A DNA stretch of 64,000 nucleotides, taken from Slackia piriformis YIT 12062. GTDB taxonomy: Bacteria > Actinomycetota > Coriobacteriia > Coriobacteriales > Eggerthellaceae. Made by a program: the position numbers and the translations under genes. The notes below the pieces were generated by a model. It saw only the letters and a list, made by a program, of their open reading frames with translations, was not told the origin of the DNA and did not search any database. The stretch lies in contig NZ_JH815198.1 of NCBI RefSeq assembly GCF_000296445.1, positions 1,179,114-1,243,113 of the forward strand, read 5' to 3'. Each line of letters opens with the position of its first letter. Position 1 is the stretch's first letter. This document shows, piece by piece, positions 50,951 to 61,004 of the stretch.

Positions 50951-51943
50951 CTAAGCGGTGCGCCACGTGGGGCTTGCGACCACACGAACGTTGATATAGG
51001 AAACCGTACCGGGATTGTCCGCCATGATCTGCAGGCAGACCCGTTCCTTGTCGCGGATATCGTCGGCTGATCCAAACGCTATCTGCACGTTCGAGTCGAG
51101 CGTGATGGTGGTGTTTTCCGCCGATGTCGCGGAAACCGTTTTCACCTGGTCTTTCAGCTCGGTAGTCAGCCCCGTCACAATCTCAAGCGCGTTGATGATG
51201 CTCTCGTCGGAACATTGCAAGCCCACCTCGGGCTTAACGCCGTACGCCACGTCCTTAATACTCAAGACGTTCGCCTTGTCCTCATAGATCTTCGGGCTGA
51301 TCTTCGACGCCGCCTCGGTGCCCTCTTCGGGAATCATGCAAAGCCATATGCCATCTTCAGAGATGGCCCAAGTCTGCAAAGACTGGCCCTCGTCCACGCT
51401 CACCTCGACCGTGGCGCCTATTTTGCGCTCGGTCACGTTCAGGTTGAGGGTGTCAGGGAAAACGCGCTGCACGTCGACGTCGGCAACCCACGCATCGCGC
51501 ATGACGCCGCTTTTCACCGCCCCCGTATCGACGCGAAGAAGCGTCGTATCGCTCGGGACGTTCGCAAGCTGCGTCATCTCCTCCGACGTGAGGTGCTCGA
51601 CCCCCGATACGGTAAGCTGCTTGATGGAAAAAAGGCTCGACCAGTAAACGCCGAAGCATGTCGCGGCGAGAACGGCAACGAGGCAAAGCAACACGATGGC
51701 CTTCGTCATATGGGCCCGATACGTTCTATGGACGCGTTCGTCGCGCATCCCCTGCGCAAGAGAGCCAACCTTAACCGTGGATACGCGCGGCTGGGCGCTG
51801 CCGTATCCGCCCTGGGCGCCGAAACGCTGCGTCGGCCTGCCGTAAGAGCGCGAAGAGCGCGCGGACCCGCGCGGAATATCGACCTGCGGCCCTCTCTGCC
51901 TTGAGGAAACGCGGGGTGTGGGACGGTTGTTACGCGAAACCAA
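50951..51943 (-). CDS. ftsQ: FtsQ-like cell division protein with POTRA domain
   Basis: The protein has 330 residues. A basic, Arg-rich disordered cytoplasmic part (1-78) is followed by one membrane helix (KAIVLLCLVAVLAATCFGVYW, about 82-102) and an extracellular POTRA domain (FSIKQLTVSGVEHLTSEEMT onward). It links early and late division proteins. The TTG start at 51943 has GGAGGTGCG upstream and overlaps the end of murB by 14 bases. Confidence 0.9.
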   Translation of the reverse strand: MVSRNNRPTPRVSSRQRGPQVDIPRGSARSSRSYGRPTQRFGAQGGYGSAQPRVSTVKVGSLAQGMRDERVHRTYRAHMTKAIVLLCLVAVLAATCFGVYWSSLFSIKQLTVSGVEHLTSEEMTQLANVPSDTTLLRVDTGAVKSGVMRDAWVADVDVQRVFPDTLNLNVTERKIGATVEVSVDEGQSLQTWAISEDGIWLCMIPEEGTEAASKISPKIYEDKANVLSIKDVAYGVKPEVGLQCSDESIINALEIVTGLTTELKDQVKTVSATSAENTTITLDSNVQIAFGSADDIRDKERVCLQIMADNPGTVSYINVRVVASPTWRTA

Positions 51944-52838
51944 GGAAACGCACCTCCGGGACCAATTCTATGCCATAGCGCTGCCCCACCGCGTCCTGAA
52001 CGGCATGGATGAGGGCAAGCACCTCAACGGCGCGCGCCCCTCCCCTGTTGACGATGAAGTTCGCATGCAGCTCGGAAATCTGCGCGGCACCGCACGTTGC
52101 GCCCTTCAGCCCTACGTTCTCTATCAGGCGGCCCACCGACTCCCGTTCGGGATTACGAAAGACGCTTCCGCACGAAGGCATCGAAAGCGGCTGCGTTTTG
52201 CGACGGCGAGAAAGCGCGGTCTCCATTTTGACGCGAATCGCCTCCTTATCGCCCTCGTTCGTCGAAAGCTCGCATTCCAGCACAATTTCATCATACGGAA
52301 ACGACGTCTCACGATAGCCCCACGAGACGTCTGAGGCGTTGTAGCGCCTGAGGCCCTGCCCGGGACGAAGCGAGGTTATCGACAAGACCCGGCTTCCGAT
52401 GTATTCGTGGCTCGTGCCCGCATTCATGCGCAAGGCGCCGCCGACCGTTCCTGGCGTGCCGACCGCGAATTCGAATCCCGCGCGACCGCGCGAGAAGGCC
52501 TCGCGAACAACCCGCGACAGACGGCATCCGGCGCCGACGGAAAAGGTCTGCGTCTGTTCGTTGAAGACGCACGCGTTGAATTCCGCTCCGAGCACCACGA
52601 CGGCGCCCTCGAAGCCCTCGTCGCTCACCAAGAGGTTGCTTCCCTTGCCCACGGCAATCCACGGAATGCCGCAACAGCGCAGCAATTCCGTAACGTCCAC
52701 GAGAGAGCCGAGCGTATCCGCCTGGATGAAATAACGCGCAGGACCCCCGATGCGGTAGGTGGTATGGCGGCTCATTGGTTCGTTTTCGAGCACGATGCCT
52801 TTGAAGCGATCGCCCAGTTCATATTCGATAAAAGACAC
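51930..52838 (-). CDS. murB: UDP-N-acetylenolpyruvoylglucosamine reductase
   Basis: This 302-residue FAD enzyme makes UDP-MurNAc. It has TTYRIGGPARYFIQA, WIAVGKGSNLLVSDEGFEGAVV, FAVGTPGTVGGALRMNAG, and the catalytic Ser in PSCGSVFRNP. GTG 52838 has AGGAG nine bases upstream; ATG 52847 lies too close to it. Confidence 0.95.
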   Translation of the reverse strand: MSFIEYELGDRFKGIVLENEPMSRHTTYRIGGPARYFIQADTLGSLVDVTELLRCCGIPWIAVGKGSNLLVSDEGFEGAVVVLGAEFNACVFNEQTQTFSVGAGCRLSRVVREAFSRGRAGFEFAVGTPGTVGGALRMNAGTSHEYIGSRVLSITSLRPGQGLRRYNASDVSWGYRETSFPYDEIVLECELSTNEGDKEAIRVKMETALSRRRKTQPLSMPSCGSVFRNPERESVGRLIENVGLKGATCGAAQISELHANFIVNRGGARAVEVLALIHAVQDAVGQRYGIELVPEVRFLGFA

Positions 52839-52850
52839 GCCGCGCATCTC

Positions 52851-54236
52851 CTAGCGCTGCTCGAGCGCGCGCACGATCCGAGGGCCGAACGAAGTGATAT
52901 CGCCCGCCCCCATCGTAATGAGCAAATCGCCCGGACGAACCGCGTCGAGAACGGCTTCGACCGTTTCGTCTTTCGAAGGCACGTATGCGGCCTTTCCAGC
53001 ATCGCCCAAAGCGTTGACGCAATCGACGATAGTCTGCCCGCTTACGCCTTCGATGGGGTCTTCACCCGCCGAATAGACGTCCATGACCATCAAGGCGTCG
53101 GCGCGGTCGAACGCATGCGCAAACTCTTTCGCGAGCGTTTGCGTGCGAGTGTAGCGATGAGGCTGGAACAAGACCACGACACGGTCGAACGAAAGAGCCT
53201 TCGCGGCCTCGATCGTCGCGGCGACTTCCGTGGGATGATGAGCGTAGTCATCGACGACCGTGACGCCGGCGGCTTCTCCCACCAGGTCGAACCGACGGCG
53301 GACGCCGGAATAGCCCGCCAGTCCCTCGGCGGCGCGCGAAACGTCTTCCCCCAAGGCCCATATGACGCTCAGCACGCCGGCGGCATTAAGGGCGTTGTGG
53401 CGACCGGGGTTTTTCGCCAGGCGGCACTGAACGGAAAGTCCGTCGGAGAACGCCAACGTGAACAACGTCGCTATCCCCTCCGTGCGGTAATCAAGCACGC
53501 GCGTATCGCAGGAAGCGTCGAACCCGTATGTGACCACGCGCTTTCCCGTGCTACGGGCAAGATCGACGAGGGCGGAATCTTCGCCGCATGCGACGATTGC
53601 CCCCTGATCGGGAACGGAAGACATAAAGCGCGCGAACGTCTCGCGAATCTCCTCGATACCGCCCACATAATGGTCGAGATGGTCAGCCTCCACATTGGTC
53701 ACAAGAGCGACGTAAGGAGAAAGGTTCAGGAAAGAGCCGTCGCTTTCATCCGCTTCGACCACGTAGTACTCGCCCTCTCCCGACACCGCGTTCGTCTGAT
53801 ACGCATCGACGATGCCGCCCACCACGAACGTCGGAGAAAGGCCCAGGGCATCTGTGGCCGTGGCGAGCATGGAAGACGTCGTGGTCTTGCCGTGCGTGCC
53901 GGCGGCGGCGAGCGTCTTTTTGCCGCGGCCAAGCTCGGCGAGCATGCGGGCGCGCTGCCACACCTCTATGCCACGCTCGCGGGCGGCGGCAAGCTCGGGA
54001 TTCGTTTCGGGAATGGCCGTAGAGACAACAACGACGTCGCAGTCAGACGGAAGGTTGGCGGCATCATGGCCGACAAAGACGGGAATGCCCGCTTGGACGA
54101 GCTGCTCGGTATAGCGAGAAGACTTCATATCCGAACCGCTCACCCGCATGCCGGAATCGGAAGCGACGCGGGCGATGCCGCTCATGCCCACTCCGCCGAC
54201 GCCGATAAAATGAACGCATTTCGTTTCAGAGCTCAT
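52851..54236 (-). CDS. murC: UDP-N-acetylmuramate-L-alanine ligase
   Basis: This 461-residue ATP-dependent ligase adds L-Ala to UDP-MurNAc. It has VHFIGVGGVGMSGIARVA, TLAAAGTHGKTTTSSMLA (P-loop), 'NVEADHLDHYV' and VVDDYAHHPTEVAATIEAA. ATG 54236 follows GGGGGAGTCTTG. Confidence 0.97.
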   Translation of the reverse strand: MSSETKCVHFIGVGGVGMSGIARVASDSGMRVSGSDMKSSRYTEQLVQAGIPVFVGHDAANLPSDCDVVVVSTAIPETNPELAAARERGIEVWQRARMLAELGRGKKTLAAAGTHGKTTTSSMLATATDALGLSPTFVVGGIVDAYQTNAVSGEGEYYVVEADESDGSFLNLSPYVALVTNVEADHLDHYVGGIEEIRETFARFMSSVPDQGAIVACGEDSALVDLARSTGKRVVTYGFDASCDTRVLDYRTEGIATLFTLAFSDGLSVQCRLAKNPGRHNALNAAGVLSVIWALGEDVSRAAEGLAGYSGVRRRFDLVGEAAGVTVVDDYAHHPTEVAATIEAAKALSFDRVVVLFQPHRYTRTQTLAKEFAHAFDRADALMVMDVYSAGEDPIEGVSGQTIVDCVNALGDAGKAAYVPSKDETVEAVLDAVRPGDLLITMGAGDITSFGPRIVRALEQR

Positions 54237-54289
54237 CAAGACTCCCCCTTAAGTCTATCGGAAAAGATATCTATCGTGAAAACGTGCGA

Positions 54290-55387
54290 TTACGCACGCG
54301 CGCAACGGCATACTACTTCCGCCAGTTTAGCAGCGGCGTCCTGCGTTTCAAATCCGCCCGCAGCCTTGCGCATGGCGGCGCGCACCGATTCATCCTCGAT
54401 CAGCGCGAAGAGCTTTTCGGAGAATTCCTCGCTATCGAGCGCATCGTCGGGCAGCATAAAGGCAGCACCGCTTGCCACGTACGCCTTGGCGTTCGTGGTC
54501 TGATGGTCCTCGGTGGCGTAGGGAAACGGCACGAGCAGCGCAGGAAGGCCCAGGGCCGAGATTTCCGCCAAAGACGTGGCCCCCGCGCGAGAAATAGCGC
54601 AGTCCGCCGCCGCAAGTGTTTCGGGCATCCGGTCCTGATACGCCATAACGGTCCAGCGGCGAGATTCCTCCTCCGACAAAGCCAGGCATTCAACCACGGA
54701 ATCGTATTCCTTCGGACCCGTGATATGAACGATATAGAGGTCATCGACGGCGAGAAGCCGGCTTTTCAGGTTGCATACCGCCTGGTTGATATGGCGAGCG
54801 CCGAGGCTTCCGCCGAAAACAACGAGCATCGTCGCATCTTCCGGAACGCCCAGCATAAGACGACCCTCTGCACGCGTCGCAGAAGCGATGGATGCGCGCA
54901 CAGGGTTGCCGGTGACCACGAGCTTCGATGCGTCGGCGACGTCTTTTCCCGCCACTTCGTAGGTAAGGGCCACCGAAGCCGCCCGTTTGGCGAGAAACTT
55001 GTTCGCCATGCCCATGACGGAATTCTGTTCATGCACGACAACCGGCACGCCGAGAGATTCCGCCGCAAGGCCTACGGGAATGCACACATATCCCCCGAAT
55101 CCCACCACGACATCGGGCGAGATTTCCTTCATCCAGCGTTTCGCCTTGCGCGCGGACCCCAGTATCTTCAACGTGGAGGTCACAAGCGTCCAGGGAGCCT
55201 GGCGATCGAAACCCGCAGCTTCGAAGGGAACGAACGTTATGCCTGCCTGGGCCACAAGACGGGCCTCCACTCCCGTCGGCGTTCCCGCGAAGACAACCTC
55301 GTGACCCCGGTCGCGCAAGACGTCGGCCAGCGCAAGCGCCGGATTGATGTGGCCGGCGGTCCCTCCGCCGGAAAGAACGACCTTCAT
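54290..55387 (-). CDS. murG: UDP-GlcNAc:lipid I transferase
   Basis: This 365-residue GT-B glycosyltransferase converts lipid I to lipid II at the inner membrane face. It has the N-terminal LSGGGTAGHINPALALAD, VGFGGYVCIPVGLAA, VHEQNSVMGMANKFLAKRA, and C-terminal SRAGATSLAEISALGLPALLVPFPYA. The ATG overlaps the ftsW stop (ATGA). Confidence 0.97.
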   Translation of the reverse strand: MKVVLSGGGTAGHINPALALADVLRDRGHEVVFAGTPTGVEARLVAQAGITFVPFEAAGFDRQAPWTLVTSTLKILGSARKAKRWMKEISPDVVVGFGGYVCIPVGLAAESLGVPVVVHEQNSVMGMANKFLAKRAASVALTYEVAGKDVADASKLVVTGNPVRASIASATRAEGRLMLGVPEDATMLVVFGGSLGARHINQAVCNLKSRLLAVDDLYIVHITGPKEYDSVVECLALSEEESRRWTVMAYQDRMPETLAAADCAISRAGATSLAEISALGLPALLVPFPYATEDHQTTNAKAYVASGAAFMLPDDALDSEEFSEKLFALIEDESVRAAMRKAAGGFETQDAAAKLAEVVCRCARA

Positions 55388-56895
55388 CGTCTGCTCCTTT
55401 CAGAAACGCCCTCTCTGCCCTTTGTTCCATTGCGCGGCGTACGCTCGCGGCCCCTCTCCTCGCGAGCCCGCACGGCATCGCGCGACCGACGCTCGGAACG
55501 AGACGAGGGAGATACGCGCGCCGGATTCGCAGAACGTCCGCCCCGAGAGGGACGCGTCGGAACCGCCGCGCGAACGCGCTGCGCACGAGAACGAAGGCCG
55601 CCTCCGCGCGAATTCTTCTTATCGTCCTCGCTCGCGCCCCGCGCCCTCGGCCGCTGGTCATCGACCCTGATGACGTTCAGGTCGTTGCGTCGGCGCTCAT
55701 GAGGGGTCAGCGTATTCGAGCCGACCGAGACCGACATGATCAGGCCGACCATAAACAGCGACGCAAGAATCGAAGACCCGCCCGAAGAGATGAACGGAAG
55801 CGGCTTGCCCGTTGTGGGAAGAAGCCCCGTCGCGCAAGCCATGTTCAAAAACGCCTGGGCCACAAGCATAACCGTGAGGGATCCCGCCATCATGCAGCCG
55901 AAGTTGTCCGGAGCGTGATGGGCGATGCGCAATCCCGCGAAGAGCACCACCATGAACAGGGCTATCACGAAAAGCGCGCCGATAAGACCGAGTTCCTCTC
56001 CGATAATGGAAAAGATGAAGTCCGTCTCCGCTTCGGGCAGATACAAAAACTTCTCCCGCGAATTGCCCAGGCCGACACCGAAGATGCCGCCTTCGGCAAA
56101 GGCGTAAAACGACCTGATCATCTGATACCCAGTGCCGTAGCCCCCTTCGCCGTCGTCCCAAGGATTCAGCCATACGCTGATGCGGTCGGAGCGGTAGCCC
56201 GCCAGGCCGATAACGCCCACGACCCCGACTACGACAACCAAAGGAATAAGGCGCTTCATGGGAAACTCGCCAAGCCACATCGCCGTAAGAATGCCTACGA
56301 GAATGATAGCCGCCGAGCCCATGTCGGACTGAGTCTTGTACAAAAACGCAACCGGCAAGACGACGAGCACCACCGACGAGGCGATCGCCTGCTTCGTGTC
56401 CGTGAACTCGTTGCGGAAGTCGTAGAGCACCTTGGCTGCGGCCAATACGATGGCTATCTTGGCGAACTCCGTGGGCTGCAAGCTAAAGCCGCCAATAAGA
56501 ATCCATCGCTTCGCGCCGAGAATCTCGGTGCCGACGAAGGGAACCGCCAGCAGCAGCAAAGCGCACACGCCCCAAGTCAGCCGAAACCCCAAGCCGCCCT
56601 TCCACACATGGTAGGGAATGAACTTCGCGATGATGAATGCTCCGATTGCGCCTGCAACCGCGAAAAGAGCCTGTTTGCCCACGTAGGAGAAGATACTGTC
56701 GCCCTGGCTAATGGTTTCGACGGTAGAGGCGGAAAACACCATGACCAGGCCTACGAGCACAAGCAGAAACGAAGCGACCACCAAAAGCACGCGCGGCATC
56801 ATGATATCGGCCGGCACGCCGCGCGCATCGGCCTGACGGCGCATCCGATCGGGCTCGTCGTGCCGTTTTTCGCTATGTGTGTTCAACCGAGACAA
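55384..56895 (-). CDS. ftsW: FtsW-type lipid II polymerase with Arg-rich tail
   Basis: This 503-residue SEDS glycosyltransferase makes septal glycan strands with its cognate PBP. About ten membrane helices span residues 30-385, with WILIGGFSLQPTEFAKIAIV, 'GNSREKFLYLPEAETDFIFSIIGEELG' and ISSGGSSILASL. The last ~115 residues are a hydrophilic tail with about 30 arginines, unusual in length. The start is uncertain: TTG 56895 lies 14 bases after murD with AGGGG; ATG 56844 is the alternative. Confidence 0.93.
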   Translation of the reverse strand: MSRLNTHSEKRHDEPDRMRRQADARGVPADIMMPRVLLVVASFLLVLVGLVMVFSASTVETISQGDSIFSYVGKQALFAVAGAIGAFIIAKFIPYHVWKGGLGFRLTWGVCALLLLAVPFVGTEILGAKRWILIGGFSLQPTEFAKIAIVLAAAKVLYDFRNEFTDTKQAIASSVVLVVLPVAFLYKTQSDMGSAAIILVGILTAMWLGEFPMKRLIPLVVVVGVVGVIGLAGYRSDRISVWLNPWDDGEGGYGTGYQMIRSFYAFAEGGIFGVGLGNSREKFLYLPEAETDFIFSIIGEELGLIGALFVIALFMVVLFAGLRIAHHAPDNFGCMMAGSLTVMLVAQAFLNMACATGLLPTTGKPLPFISSGGSSILASLFMVGLIMSVSVGSNTLTPHERRRNDLNVIRVDDQRPRARGASEDDKKNSRGGGLRSRAQRVRAAVPTRPSRGGRSANPARVSPSSRSERRSRDAVRAREERGRERTPRNGTKGREGVSERSRR

Positions 56896-56909
56896 CGTCT
56901 GCTCGACCC

Positions 56910-58367
56910 CTATCGCGCGTGCTGAGCGCGAAAGTCGACGAGCTGCTTGAAAACGCGGCCGCGGTGTTCGAAGGAGTCGAATTCGTCAAACGACGCACAC
57001 GCAGGAGAAAGCACGACCGAATTGCCCGGCTGCGCGAGCGCAATCGCCCTGTCGAGCGCATCTTCCATATGGTCGGCAAGCTCGACGGGAATATCGAGAG
57101 GAGACAGCGCCTCGAAGAAACGCTGCCCCGCAGCGCCGAAACAAACTATCGCGCGGCAGACGGAAGCGGCCTCGACGAGCTCGTCGAGCTCGGTGCCTTT
57201 GTCATGGCCCCCAAGCAGGAAAATGGCGCTTCCCTTCGGGAAGGCCGACAAAGCCTTACAGGTGGCGTCGACGTTCGTGGCCTTGGAATCGTCGAAAAAC
57301 GAGACCCCTGCGATATCCCCGCAGGGTTCAAGACGATGCTCAAGTGGTTTGAACGAGCGCAAACCGCGACGGACGACCTCCGGTGCAACGCCCGCTGCAA
57401 GGGCCGCGCTCGCCGCAGCAAGAGCATTGCTCGCGTTGTGCTCGCCTTTGATATGCAGGCTCGAGGCGGCCACCAGGTCAACGGATTCGCCTTTGTAGTC
57501 CACATGCAACATGCCGTCGGAAAGCCATGCCGCGTTCTCGGACCCGCACGCGTCTATCATGCTGCAATCCAGACCGGCGCCGCAGCCTAGGGGTATGTAG
57601 GAAAAACCCCGTTCAGTTTTCTCTTTGAATTCTTTGACGCAGGCGCGCGTGACATCGCACACTGCATCGATAACCAAGGTGCCGTGCGTATCGTCCAGAT
57701 GGCGGTAGATGTTCTTCTTCGCCTCCGCGTATGCGTCAAACGTCATGTGCCAGTACAGGTGGTCGGGCGTGATGTTGAGCAGCACGGCGACCTGAGGAGC
57801 GAACAGATCCATCGAAGCGAGCTGGAACGAACTTACCTCGGCAACATAGACGTCGGCCGCGTCAGAAGCGACGGATTCGATGCAGGTCGTTCCGATATTA
57901 CCGACGGCAGCGACGCGCTTTCCCGCCGTTTCCAGAATGTGCGTGATCAGGGTAGTCGTGGTGGTCTTGCCGTTCGTCCCCGTGACGGCAATCCAAGAGG
58001 AATCAGCACGGCTTTCGCGCCATGCGAACTCGACCTCGCTGATGACGGATGCGCTCGCCTCCGCAGCATTCTCGTAAAAACGCGAGAACTGGGATATGCC
58101 GGGGCTTGCCACGCAAAGATCGTAGCGCTCATCGAACGTATAGCGATCGAAGTAGACCTTGACGCCCGCCTTCTCGCAGTCCTTGGCGAAGGCAAGAGCC
58201 GATTCATTGTGCTCGCCCGCAGCAATCGTCAGGCTCGAAACGCGGGTGCCGAGAAGATCGAGGCAGTATTGGGCAACGGCACGGCCGCTTTTTCCCAAAC
58301 CAAGAATCAATACGTCGCCAAGCGACGCGAACGCAGCCTTGCGGCCGTCGATATACACGTTGTCCAT
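56910..58367 (-). CDS. murD: UDP-MurNAc-L-Ala-D-Glu ligase
   Basis: This 485-residue ATP-dependent ligase adds D-Glu. It has an N-terminal LILGLGKSGRAVAQYCLD, WIAVTGTNGKTTTTTLITHI (P-loop), VLLNITPDHLYWHMTFDAY, and the C-terminal FFDDSKATNVDATCKAL and LLGGHDKGTELDELV. AAAGGAACGGCA precedes the ATG. Confidence 0.96.
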   Translation of the reverse strand: MDNVYIDGRKAAFASLGDVLILGLGKSGRAVAQYCLDLLGTRVSSLTIAAGEHNESALAFAKDCEKAGVKVYFDRYTFDERYDLCVASPGISQFSRFYENAAEASASVISEVEFAWRESRADSSWIAVTGTNGKTTTTTLITHILETAGKRVAAVGNIGTTCIESVASDAADVYVAEVSSFQLASMDLFAPQVAVLLNITPDHLYWHMTFDAYAEAKKNIYRHLDDTHGTLVIDAVCDVTRACVKEFKEKTERGFSYIPLGCGAGLDCSMIDACGSENAAWLSDGMLHVDYKGESVDLVAASSLHIKGEHNASNALAAASAALAAGVAPEVVRRGLRSFKPLEHRLEPCGDIAGVSFFDDSKATNVDATCKALSAFPKGSAIFLLGGHDKGTELDELVEAASVCRAIVCFGAAGQRFFEALSPLDIPVELADHMEDALDRAIALAQPGNSVVLSPACASFDEFDSFEHRGRVFKQLVDFRAQHAR

Positions 58368-58442
58368 TGCCGTTCCTTTCCAGAAAAGAGAATCATCGCA
58401 AGCGCCGTTGCCAGCGATGCGTCAAAGGCTGCCACCGGCGCC

Positions 58443-59510
58443 TTAGAGCCCCATGGCTCCCATGACCATAGGCTGAATGAACCACAGAACGAATCCCGTC
58501 GCAGCAAGGACGCCCGAGACAATCCAGAAGCGAATAACCACCTTCGTCTCGCTCCATCCTTTCTTCTCGAAATGATGGTGCAGCGGAGCCATCAGGAACA
58601 GACGCTTCTTGGTCTTTTTGTAATACAGCACCTGCATCATGACCGACAGAGCCTCGGCGACGAACAGGCCGCCGATGATAACCGAGTAGACTTCGGTCTT
58701 GGTGATCATGGCGATGCAGCCGAGCGCGGCGCCGAGCGCAAGCGAGCCCGTATCGCCCATGAATATATCGGCGGGATAGGCGTTGAACCAAAGGAACCCC
58801 ACGCATGCTCCGGCTATGGTGGCCCCGAAGACGGACATGGGAAGCATATCCATGCGGTATGCGATACCGGCCATGACCAGCATGACCACCATCACCGTGC
58901 CCGCAGCAAGACCGTCGAGGCCGTCAGTCAGATTGACCGCATTGCTCAACCCGCCGAGCAGAATCAAGCTGAACAGCACATACAACCACGGAATTTTAAA
59001 ACCGCCCTCGACGAAATCGCACGGAATAACCGTCGTCAGGACGCCGAGGTCGATTGCGGGAAGAAACGGAATCTGAACCGTGGGTTCGACCCCCATGAAA
59101 TTCACCACGACCAGCGTGAAGATTCCGAAAACCGAGAACTGCCCGATCAGCTTGCCTTTCGGCGTCAAGCCCAAAGAGCGTTCGTGGATGACCTTCGAAG
59201 CGTCATCGAAAAGACCAAGCGCTCCGATCAAGAGCACCGCCACAAGCGAGACGATAAATTGCGGAGACGGCGCCACCACCAGCAAAACCGTGATAACCAC
59301 CGCGATGATCATGATAACGCCGCCCATCGTGGGGGTTCCCTGCTTCACCAGGTGGCTCTGCGGTCCATCGGCGCGGACCTGCTGGCCGATATGGGTACGC
59401 GTCAAAAGCCTGATCCAAGCCGGCATCATCACCATGGTGATGGCTGCGGCAAGAATGAAGCCGAGAAACACCTGAAAAGTGGGGTAGGCCGAAAACAGAC
59501 TGCTAAGCAT
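58443..59510 (-). CDS. mraY: phospho-MurNAc-pentapeptide transferase
   Basis: This 355-residue integral membrane enzyme makes lipid I. It has about ten membrane helices, GTPTMGGVIMIIAVVITVLL, GLFDDASKVI (catalytic Asp region), NAVNLTDGLDGLAAGT, 'FNAYPADIFMGDTGSLALG' and APLHHHFEKKGWSETKVV. It starts within the murF stop (TAATG). Confidence 0.97.
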   Translation of the reverse strand: MLSSLFSAYPTFQVFLGFILAAAITMVMMPAWIRLLTRTHIGQQVRADGPQSHLVKQGTPTMGGVIMIIAVVITVLLVVAPSPQFIVSLVAVLLIGALGLFDDASKVIHERSLGLTPKGKLIGQFSVFGIFTLVVVNFMGVEPTVQIPFLPAIDLGVLTTVIPCDFVEGGFKIPWLYVLFSLILLGGLSNAVNLTDGLDGLAAGTVMVVMLVMAGIAYRMDMLPMSVFGATIAGACVGFLWFNAYPADIFMGDTGSLALGAALGCIAMITKTEVYSVIIGGLFVAEALSVMMQVLYYKKTKKRLFLMAPLHHHFEKKGWSETKVVIRFWIVSGVLAATGFVLWFIQPMVMGAMGL

Positions 59511-60967
59511 TATTCGAGAATCCCTTCAACAACGCGATCGAGATGCATATAGTGCGAGGCTTTCACCAAAACGACGTCGGCACGGCCAAGCGTCCCCTGG
59601 AGCTCGAGAATGGCGGCAGACGCATCCGGGACGCATGCAATGCGATCTTCGGGCAAGCCGGCATCGCGCGCGCCTTCGGCGATGGATCCGGACAGCTCTC
59701 CGACGCATACGAGCTTATCGACGTCGGCCTGCGCCGCGGCACGACCTGCCGCTTCGTGCCCTTCAAGGCTCGCAGAGCCGAGCTCGCCCATGTCGCCGAG
59801 AACGGCAATTTTCCGACCGGAGGTTTTGTAGGAGGCAAGCATCGAAAGCGACGCCACCATACTTGCAGGACTCGCGTTGTACGAGTCGTCGAACACGACG
59901 GCGCCCGAGGATGCGCGCTTGACTTCTTGGCGTCCCGCTTCGGGCTCGGCATCCGCCAACGCGCATGCGACGCTCTCGAGGGAAAGACCGCATGCAAGAC
60001 CTATCGCGGCGGCTCCGCATGCGTTCGAAACGTTGTGGATTCCACGCAGACCGAGAGCGCATGGCACCGATTGTTCGTCAGAGCAAGAATCGAAACCCCG
60101 TGCGCACAACGTGAAATGCGGGCGCCCTTCGTCATCGACCGATATGTCCTTCGCCCAAACGGCCCGAGCTCCAGCGGCGCCAGGGACGGCCCCGGTGCCG
60201 TCGAAAAGGATTGTTTCGACCCCCCGCTCGTCGAGTCGACCGAGTTCGCACACGAAATCAGCCATGTCGTCCGCATTGTTCACGAAGGCCTTGCCGCCTT
60301 CCGGCAACGCCTCGAACAGCTCCGCTTTTGCGCGGGCGATATTCTCGCGCGTGCCAAGACGCTCCAGATGGGAAACGCCGACGTTGTTGATCAGGCCCAT
60401 ATCGGGACGGGCGAACGAGCAGATATGGGCAATCTGGCCTAGATCGTCCATCCCCATCTCGACGATGAGCATCTCGCAATCGGAATCGGCGGAAAGCACG
60501 GTATACGGCGCGCCGAGTTCGTTGTTGAAGTTTCCTTTCGTTGCGCACGTTTTGAAGTGCGACGAGAGGATCTGGCGTGTCAGGCTTTTCGTGGTGGTTT
60601 TGCCCACCGACCCCGTGATCGCGACGACTGTGGCGGAAATCATGCTACGCCACGCCGAAGCGAGCGCGGTGATAGATTCGGCAACGTCGTCCACTACGAT
60701 GATGCCAGCGCCCGCCTTGCGGGCGACTTCGCGCGTACGCTCGTCAGGGACGCGTCCCGCAAGGGCGAGCATCGCCCCTCCTTCTATGGCGCAAGCTATG
60801 AAATCGTTGCCGTCAACCCGTTCTCCGGGCAGGGCTGCATACAGACAATCCGCGAAAACCTCGCGTGAATCCCATGTCAATCCAAGCAAATCGTGCGCGA
60901 CATCCGCCGGAGCGACGACGAGGTCTCCCCCTACGATATCTTGGATGCTCGTTGTGTTCAGTCTCAT
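59510..60967 (-). CDS. murF: UDP-MurNAc-tripeptide-D-Ala-D-Ala ligase
   Basis: This 485-residue ATP-dependent ligase adds D-Ala-D-Ala. It has DSREVFADCLYAALPGERVDG, VVAITGSVGKTTTKSLTRQI (P-loop), FNNELGAPYTVL, NVGVSHLERLGTRENIARAK and FDDSYNASPASMVASLSML. In many dcw clusters murE lies between the PBP gene and murF. Here it does not. Confidence 0.96.
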   Translation of the reverse strand: MRLNTTSIQDIVGGDLVVAPADVAHDLLGLTWDSREVFADCLYAALPGERVDGNDFIACAIEGGAMLALAGRVPDERTREVARKAGAGIIVVDDVAESITALASAWRSMISATVVAITGSVGKTTTKSLTRQILSSHFKTCATKGNFNNELGAPYTVLSADSDCEMLIVEMGMDDLGQIAHICSFARPDMGLINNVGVSHLERLGTRENIARAKAELFEALPEGGKAFVNNADDMADFVCELGRLDERGVETILFDGTGAVPGAAGARAVWAKDISVDDEGRPHFTLCARGFDSCSDEQSVPCALGLRGIHNVSNACGAAAIGLACGLSLESVACALADAEPEAGRQEVKRASSGAVVFDDSYNASPASMVASLSMLASYKTSGRKIAVLGDMGELGSASLEGHEAAGRAAAQADVDKLVCVGELSGSIAEGARDAGLPEDRIACVPDASAAILELQGTLGRADVVLVKASHYMHLDRVVEGILE

Positions 60968-61004
60968 CTCGATGCTTTCTTCCAGGCTACGCGCGACAAC
61001 GCAA

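Noticed and set aside
57684-59552. 622-codon plus-strand reading frame over murD/mraY
   Set aside because: It is an Arg/His-rich shadow frame of two clear minus-strand genes.
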